Assembly: GCF_023343835.1 (NCBI RefSeq)
Contig: NC_064444.1
Coordinates: 17,893,219-17,957,218, forward strand
Direction: 5' to 3'
Length of the DNA stretch: 64,000 bases
Source of the DNA: Lagopus muta
Taxonomy: Eukaryota > Chordata > Aves > Galliformes > Phasianidae
A model generated the notes under the pieces. It had not been told where the DNA came from. It saw nothing but the letters and a program-made list of their open reading frames with translations, and did no database searches. Shown one piece after another: positions 59,001 through 64,000 of this stretch (position 1 is its first letter; each line of letters opens with the position of its first letter). The position numbers and the translations under genes were made by a program.

Positions 59001-62000
59001 AAAACACCATCAACAATTAAGAAGGGTAGCAGGGCAGAGAGAAATAAATGCCAAGAACACTGCAGAAATGCCATTTACATGTTATTTTCTTATAGGATAT
59101 AATGGCAAAATTGAGTCAAGACAGTCCTTGAGTTTTACAGACTGCTAAGCATTGGCCTTTCATTTGAACAGACATTTTGATGTAAGATTACCTCCTTCAT
59201 TTTGATTATAGCTTTTCCAAAACAGCCTATGCTGCTAAACCACAACACAGTAGTTTGTATCAAGCAAGTCTGTGAAGACAGAATCTTACCGTGTGCAGGA
59301 TGGGCTTATTTTTAGCCAGTGTAATCATTCCCAGCCAGTGACCAAGGTTCTTTAACAAGGAACGGTCGGAGAAGTTGGCTGCAGCCTTATCTGATGTCAG
59401 CAGCACCTAACGAAAAAAGCAACTCAAGCAACAACTGGAAGATAATCAGACGACACCAAATCAAACAGCTGCTCTGACCCAAAGCAAAGCTTCAGAACAC
59501 TAAGTTCTGAGCTCCAGTCCCATTACAGACATAGTCAAGAGCAGCCTTTGCCCCAATCTGCCTTGTAATGACTTCAACATTCCTTTACTTGAAGAGGATC
59601 AGGAAGGATTATGCCTCTCCAGAGCTTTCCAGTTACTGATAAGGCTGCTACGACTGCCCAGCAAAACGTAAACTGGGAAGGTAACGCTTCGTAACACTTC
59701 CTTGCAGGTCTGAAGGCATTTCCTGGGAAATGATTTAATTCTTACTTCAAGACCTACAGCGTGCTTCAGCATTCTGCTACTAGCTTTGTCCCTTAGCTTC
59801 AGAGCAGCATCAGCCAAACAGAAGGCCAACTATACTCTAAAGAGCCAGGAGATTCTTTTGCACTACAGCGTAACCCATGGTAGCCAGGAAAATCCACCAA
59901 CAGGTTTAAAAATAGTGCTTTCTTGACAAACTTGATTCACTCACTCATCTCATCAGGGCTATTTCTTCTTGATCTCTTTGCATTCATGTTAATTTAGTCC
60001 TCTAGTGATTTTTAGTTGTTACACCTCTGTTTTCTCTATCCCCCATCCTCTCTACCCTTTGATTAAAGCAGCAGAGTGTGGTTCTCATCCTGATACTCCC
60101 CCACACAAACTAACTAGACCACAAAAAAATTTTTCATGCTGTGCTTTGCAGACCTCACACAGATTTAGAACCCATCTAAAAAATAAGTTTAAATGCAGAT
60201 ATACCTTTTTAATTATTTCTGACTGAAAACAGAAGAATCCCAGCATTCATACAGTAAGCTGTTAGCTTAAGCTAAAGCAGGCTTTTCCAAGATACTCCAT
60301 TTCTGAAGATCAGCAGCACAGAAAGCAAACGGCCTGAGAACAGCATACCTCTAAAGGTTGAGACCTACCCAAGCATTAGAACTTGTGCTACTCACCTTGA
60401 TATTTCTGTAAGTTTCATTCAGAACCATTTTATTAAATTCTGGATTCTTAAGAGTGTCAAGGAAGTTTGAATATAAGCTGTGAAAATTTGGCTCAATACT
60501 GACTCGCTTCATCACGAGATACTGCGATACCCAAGGCATGAACTCTTCTTTCACTGTTTCCTTCAGTTCTTCAACCTGTCCCCATAGCAGAGAAAAAGCA
60601 CACCACAAAAAAAGAATGAGACAACCCCAAACTCAACTGTTTTTAGCACTATAGTTGGTGGTTTTATTTCTAAATGGCTCCGATATCAGTGGATTTCTCT
60701 ATCTAAAGATCTGGTCAGCCAGTAAGGATTCAATCAGAAAATGAGCAAGGCACAGTATTTTAGCACTCCTTTGCTTCTCTGCTTTCTAACACGACTTCAG
60801 AACAGCCAGGACTGTTGGCACCTTGTGGTAAAGCAGCCTATCCACAACACAGAAGTCACAGGTGGCAGCAGTGCTGCAGATTTCTACTCAGGAAAACTAA
60901 CAGGAACTTCAGACAGAAATGCAAGAGCCTAGCAGCAGAACCATGCAGCACCAAATGGTACCCAGCCCATTTATCTGAATGTCTGCAGAAGTCTCTGAAA
61001 AATATCAACATCAATTTGAAATAGCGTTTTCCAATCCTTACAGGTAACAAAAAATAAATCACAAGGTACAATTATTCCATGCATCTACTACAAGTGCTTT
61101 CCTCAAGATCTGCAGCACTCGAGCACAAGGGATTTGGCCATAGTGAAACAAAGCAATTTGTAGGAAAAAGCAAGATTAAGAATAGCTATCTTTCATTTCT
61201 CCCTACTCCATGAAAAAATGCATCTCTGAAGGTTCCAAAGCAACAGGTGATGGAAACTGCTATTTCCTTAGGGTATGCCCTTCCCTCTCCTTTTTTATTT
61301 TACAAGTTAGCACTGTTTGTAGATACACCATCATTTACCAGTTCAGAATGCAATTTTAGAAATAGTTAAATCACTTTACTGGTGTTCTTTTGTACTTGCC
61401 TTCTGTGTCATGTTTGACTGGGACAGATTATTGAAGATGAAAGCAATTTTTTCCTGGACATTTTCTGGAGGTTCCACAATTCTCTCAGTTTGATCTGTTG
61501 CAACTAACAGCGTATCAATGTTGGTGGTATTAATGGAAGGCTGGAGGGAGACCAACAAGTTAAGAACAGATAATAAACCTAGGGGCAATAACCAAATAAA
61601 GTTTTGCTTCATTTTGTCAAGCCAAAAAGAGCTGAGCTTTATGAGATCTCTACTACTGCCCCTAATGCACTTCTACCAGTGCTCAAGGGAAGCAATTTTA
61701 CACTACAGTGGTCAGTACTGAGCAAAAGAATGCCACTGTACAGAAACCAAGCCCTCACACCTGCATTCATATGTCCATATGGACACAAAGCACAGCGTTA
61801 GCCTGGAGAAACAACAGTGCAGCAGCCCTTGGTACAACAGTAGGTCTCCAAAAGCACCTCGACACTAAACTGGGAGAGAATTCCACTTCAGAGAATTCAG
61901 CTTCATCTGAGACAAAGCATGCCAACAGAACGGGCCAATGAAATGCGCACCTACAGCTGAAAGTCTGAATTTAAGGGCTTTAGCATCTAGTATGCTGTAA

Positions 62001-63761
62001 GAGATAGTTTGCTACAGTAATCGTAACTCAAGCTTAGAATTAGACAGTATAAACACCACTTAAAATCTAAGAAAAAAAAAAAAAGCCTTCCTATAGCACC
62101 ATAGTAATTCCACAGCTCCATAATGACAAAATGCATCTCTATGAAAGCACCAATCCTATGACTAGATAAAAACATGAAGCAATGGGATTACAGCTCAAAA
62201 ATCAGCAGTACAGAAGTTTAACTGGCCTCTACCCTCATGTTCTCAATCTGTACCCACTATTCAACTCCTTTACTTATCCAGCAGGGGCCCTGGGTCACAG
62301 ATGCTTACCGGCACGTCCTTCTTGAAGCTGACTCCTGTTGGTCGAGTGATGGTGATGGTTTTTGCAACAGTGGTGGTGGTTGAGGTGGTTACTATAGTGC
62401 TGACTTGGCCAGCAAGAGGAGCTTTTGCTGGAACCTGGGCCTGGGCCTGAGCCTGGGCAAGTGCAATGCTTCCAGGGGTGGTGATTGAGCCCTGCATTTT
62501 CACAGGAGGATCTCTAGACTGCTGTCCATATTCTATGTACTAGAAGAGAGTAAACAAGCACATTCACAGAAAGCAATGTAAGTAGAGAATGACTTTCAGC
62601 ACAAGCACTATAAACATTTGCTGCCAATCTTTAATTCTTAACATTAAAGCCATCAAGGGAATCTGCAAAATACAATCAAACTGCTTATTAAGCATACACC
62701 TCATCATCACACAGCTCGCTTCTTTCCAGAGAAGAACCACCAGCTCTCTCTCTAACCTCACAAGCAGATACTCAGCATCAGATTCAACATCTGTAAGACA
62801 TTTTGCAGAGCCAGAAATCCCCATCCCTGCAGGTTGGGGTTAGTAGATCAAAAGAGGGGGACTAAAAGGCTTGCTTACAAAGCAGGGAAAAGTCTTCCCC
62901 CCCCAAGGACTCCTACAGCTAAACGAAAAAAAGTCCAAAGTTCACAACAAATAAGCAAAAAACACAGTTTTGAAGTGTCCAGCTCTACATTTCTTAAAAC
63001 CTCTAAGGTAATGTGACAATAGAAAACAAGCTTTTCATTTTAATACACTGAGCCTACATATTTGTAACACCAGATGATACACAGCCATTTAAGGGACAGA
63101 GACTGAAACCTGCCAGTGAAATTAAGACTGCACAGCTCTGGGCAGATGAATTCTCAGTGCTAGAGCTGAACATTTCTCCTTATTCAGATTATGCTCTCAA
63201 GCTCTACCACAGGGATTAATGATTTCTTATCTCTCCTAACAGCCTTTGAGACAGACACCTTATGATCAGCACAGCAGGGTATTTCTACCTTCAGGAAGGA
63301 AGTTTTTCTTGCCTTTTTCTGGACTATGTTACTAAGGCTGAGTATGTTACTCTACAAACACAGCTGATTAGCTTTTCCCCTGTTTCCCAGGAAAAGCCCA
63401 AATCCCTAAAAGACTGAAGTGTGATTCCTTGGAGGCACTTAAAAACCCACATGTGTGGCCATGTGCCCTGGTTGATCATGCAGGTAACTGTGAGCAACCC
63501 AAACAGGTGTAGAGGAACAGATTGCCAACACCTACATCCACAAGTCTTGTAAAACATAAGAAAGAACTCATCCAGGAAATAAAATGGCTAAATGGGAGAC
63601 AGCCCAGACCATTTTCCCAAGAGAAAACAGCAAGCTGCTCAAAAGACTTTAAAAACCACAGAAAGCCAAGGAGCACACTCACCTCCTGCAAGTGATGAGG
63701 GAACTGTATAAAGTGACTAATAGAAGCCAAGTGCTGACAATACTGAGGATAGTCCTTCAAC
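40554..63761 (-). CDS. CNOT1: CCR4-NOT transcription complex subunit 1, 3' 28 exons (partial)
   Basis: CNOT1 is the large cytoplasmic scaffold of the CCR4-NOT deadenylase that shortens mRNA poly(A) tails. The visible 28 exons encode 1,412 residues, equivalent to human residues 965-2376, and end with the typical [17 protein letters not shown] and TAG at 40554-40556. Every exon length equals what the remembered human protein predicts, and divergence is very low. Domains: part of the N-terminal HEAT region; the MIF4G domain binding CNOT7/8 (CAF1), human 1093-1317; the CNOT9-binding DUF3819, 1351-1588; a connector HEAT domain, 1607-1815; and the C-terminal NOT1 superfamily homology domain binding the CNOT2-CNOT3 module. 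The 5' part lies beyond the right edge. Exon coordinates are in the four block entries. SETD6 as converging neighbour matches human 16q21. Confidence 0.98.
40900..41312 (+). repeat. CR1 LINE 3' end in last CNOT1 intron (antisense)
   Basis: About 410 bp, from AAGACTGAGGGAACTGGGCT through GGAGAAGAGAAGGCTGCAGG, GTTGCCCAAGGAGGCTGTGG and GGTTGGTGACCTGCACACAG to CCATTCTATGATTCTATGAT. It is well preserved, closely matches the 12180-12545 copy, and is antisense to CNOT1. Confidence 0.92.
42334..42733 (-). repeat. CR1 LINE 3' end abutting a CNOT1 splice donor
   Basis: The plus strand starts AATCATAGAATCATAGAATC (reversed tail) and runs about 400 bp to CTCTTCTCCAG at 42730. The element is in CNOT1 sense orientation, and its 5' end lies a few bases inside the intron. 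The first about 20 bp of the element (GAAGAGGGGGCCCAGGG type) are tandemly duplicated at 42691-42729. It is a different subfamily from the 40900 copy, with GATCATCCAGTCCAACC near its tail. Confidence 0.92.
43050..43180 (+). repeat. Old CR1 LINE 3' fragment
   Basis: GGCTCCAGGCTGGATGGGGC, then GACCTGGATGGGCTTTCAGG and CCCTTCTGACCCAAGGCATT resemble a diverged CR1 3' end in plus orientation, antisense to CNOT1. The tail is decayed. Confidence 0.6.
48877..52420 (-). CDS. CNOT1: CNOT1 exon block 3: connector HEAT domain
   Basis: Exons: 52229-52420 ([15 protein letters not shown]), 50799-50941, 50124-50232, 49838-50007 and 48877-49108 ([14 protein letters not shown] to FVGQ). They match human residues 1601-1882. 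The first exon has a NAGNAG acceptor and a weak donor (AAG/GTGTTA). The segment [16 protein letters not shown] differs from human at three positions; the remainder is almost invariant. Introns appear empty of repeats. Confidence 0.95.
52963..57040 (-). CDS. CNOT1: CNOT1 exon block 2: CNOT9-binding DUF3819 region
   Basis: Exons: 56910-57040 (T/S/P-rich linker then [16 protein letters not shown]), 56098-56394 ([20 protein letters not shown] onward), 53834-53974, 53634-53738 and 52963-53082. They match human residues 1336-1600, the DUF3819 domain that binds CNOT9 (CAF40). All are GT-AG. The 1.9-kb (54.2-56.1 kb) part of the intron between the second and third exons shows no recognisable feature. 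Confidence 0.96.
57199..57343 (-). ncRNA. H/ACA snoRNA-like unit, copy 1, in a CNOT1 intron
   Basis: A 145-nt unit, sense to CNOT1, in the intron between exons 57525-57702 and 56910-57040. In [15 protein letters not shown] it runs from TGAGTCCTGAGGACTAATTG to TTAACATGG. The end ACA plus 3 nt is the H/ACA 3' terminus. A strong hairpin AGCAGGGTT/AACCCTGCT occupies the 3' half, and an apical stem CTCTT-CAG-AAGAG the 5' half. A perfect H box between the hairpins was not found. Human CNOT1 is known to host H/ACA RNAs (SNORA46, SNORA50A), so an intronic snoRNA is expected here; which one this would be I cannot tell. An alternative is an unidentified repeat. Confidence 0.5.
57525..63761 (-). CDS. 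CNOT1: CNOT1 exon block 1: HEAT end and CAF1-binding MIF4G domain
   Basis: Exons on the minus strand: 63683-63761 ([16 protein letters not shown]), 62309-62539 (contains an AQAQAQAQ tract and a T/V-rich linker), 61400-61540, 60396-60575, 59290-59406, 58886-58996, 58043-58120 and 57525-57702. They match human residues 965-1336. The MIF4G domain (from about the third exon) carries the surface that docks the deadenylase CNOT7/CNOT8. The intron after 61400 has a GC donor (AAG/GCAAGT); the others are GT-AG. Introns contain only the duplicated snoRNA-like unit, a T/A run at 57817-57834 and unremarkable sequence. Confidence 0.96.
58372..58516 (-). ncRNA. H/ACA snoRNA-like unit, copy 2, in the neighbouring CNOT1 intron
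   Basis: A second 145-nt copy with no indels and about 5 substitutions relative to 57199-57343 (about 97% identity), in the intron between exons 58886-58996 and 58043-58120. Similarity to copy 1 stops within 1 nt of the putative ACA+3 end and at TGAGTCC on the other side. Flanks are unrelated, with no A-tail and no target-site duplication. The hairpins and the ACA box are preserved. Confidence 0.5.
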
Positions 63762-64000
63762 CTGTCAGAAAAACCAAACCAAAGACACGTTAGTCAGAAG
63801 CATAAGCCCAGATCAAAAACAGTATTGCAGGGCAATGTAAATGTAACACTGGTATGTCATCCACATACTACATCAGAATTACTTCTGTCTTGCTCACAGC
63901 AGCTGTGCTCTAAACAAAACGTTTTCTAGAAAGCAGTTGTTGTAGTGAAAGCCATTCTAAATGAATTCATTCAAGAGCAAAACACAAGGTCAATTCACAG

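Noticed and set aside
1-64000. A CRISPR array, phage, integron, toxin-antitoxin or other bacterial-type system
   Set aside because: All recognisable genes are intron-containing vertebrate genes, and repeats are CR1, microsatellites and minisatellites; there are no regularly spaced repeats with unique spacers.

Overview
The window is nuclear DNA of a bird, most likely a galliform close to chicken. It has intron-rich vertebrate genes, many CR1 LINE 3' ends carrying the ATTCTATGATTCTATGA tail, and no Alu, B1 or L1. Exons were placed by matching translations and splice sites against remembered vertebrate proteins. No database search was possible.

Layout, left to right: the last 60 codons of HSD11B2 (+); ATP6V0D1 (-), complete in 8 exons and 351 codons; AGRP (-), complete with 3 coding exons and 152 codons; a second SNRK-type kinase gene (+), 5 coding exons and about 594 codons; a tRNA-Lys(TTT) gene (-); SETD6 (+), complete in 8 exons and 445 codons; and the 3' 28 exons of CNOT1 (-), corresponding to human residues 965-2376. 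HSD11B2/ATP6V0D1 and SETD6/CNOT1 are tail-to-tail pairs. AGRP and the kinase gene are head-to-head across about 1.4 kb.

The genes do not form one pathway. HSD11B2 inactivates glucocorticoids. ATP6V0D1 is the d1 subunit of the V-ATPase Vo sector, and its promoter carries two TFEB-type CACGTG boxes. AGRP is the orexigenic melanocortin-receptor antagonist. The kinase is an AMPK-family relative. SETD6 is a lysine methyltransferase. CNOT1 is the scaffold of the CCR4-NOT deadenylase. In human, HSD11B2-ATP6V0D1-AGRP and SETD6-CNOT1 lie in two separate parts of 16q, so this window spans a rearrangement junction, and the SNRK-like kinase sits at that junction.

The most interesting signals are the extra SNRK-like gene with its conserved C-terminal CCHVI; a 145-bp, probably H/ACA snoRNA-like unit present twice in neighbouring CNOT1 introns; a GC-AG intron, a NAGNAG acceptor and a CR1 inserted against a splice donor in CNOT1; and the tandem CACGTG boxes at ATP6V0D1. 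I saw no prokaryotic-type system, CRISPR array or intact mobile element.
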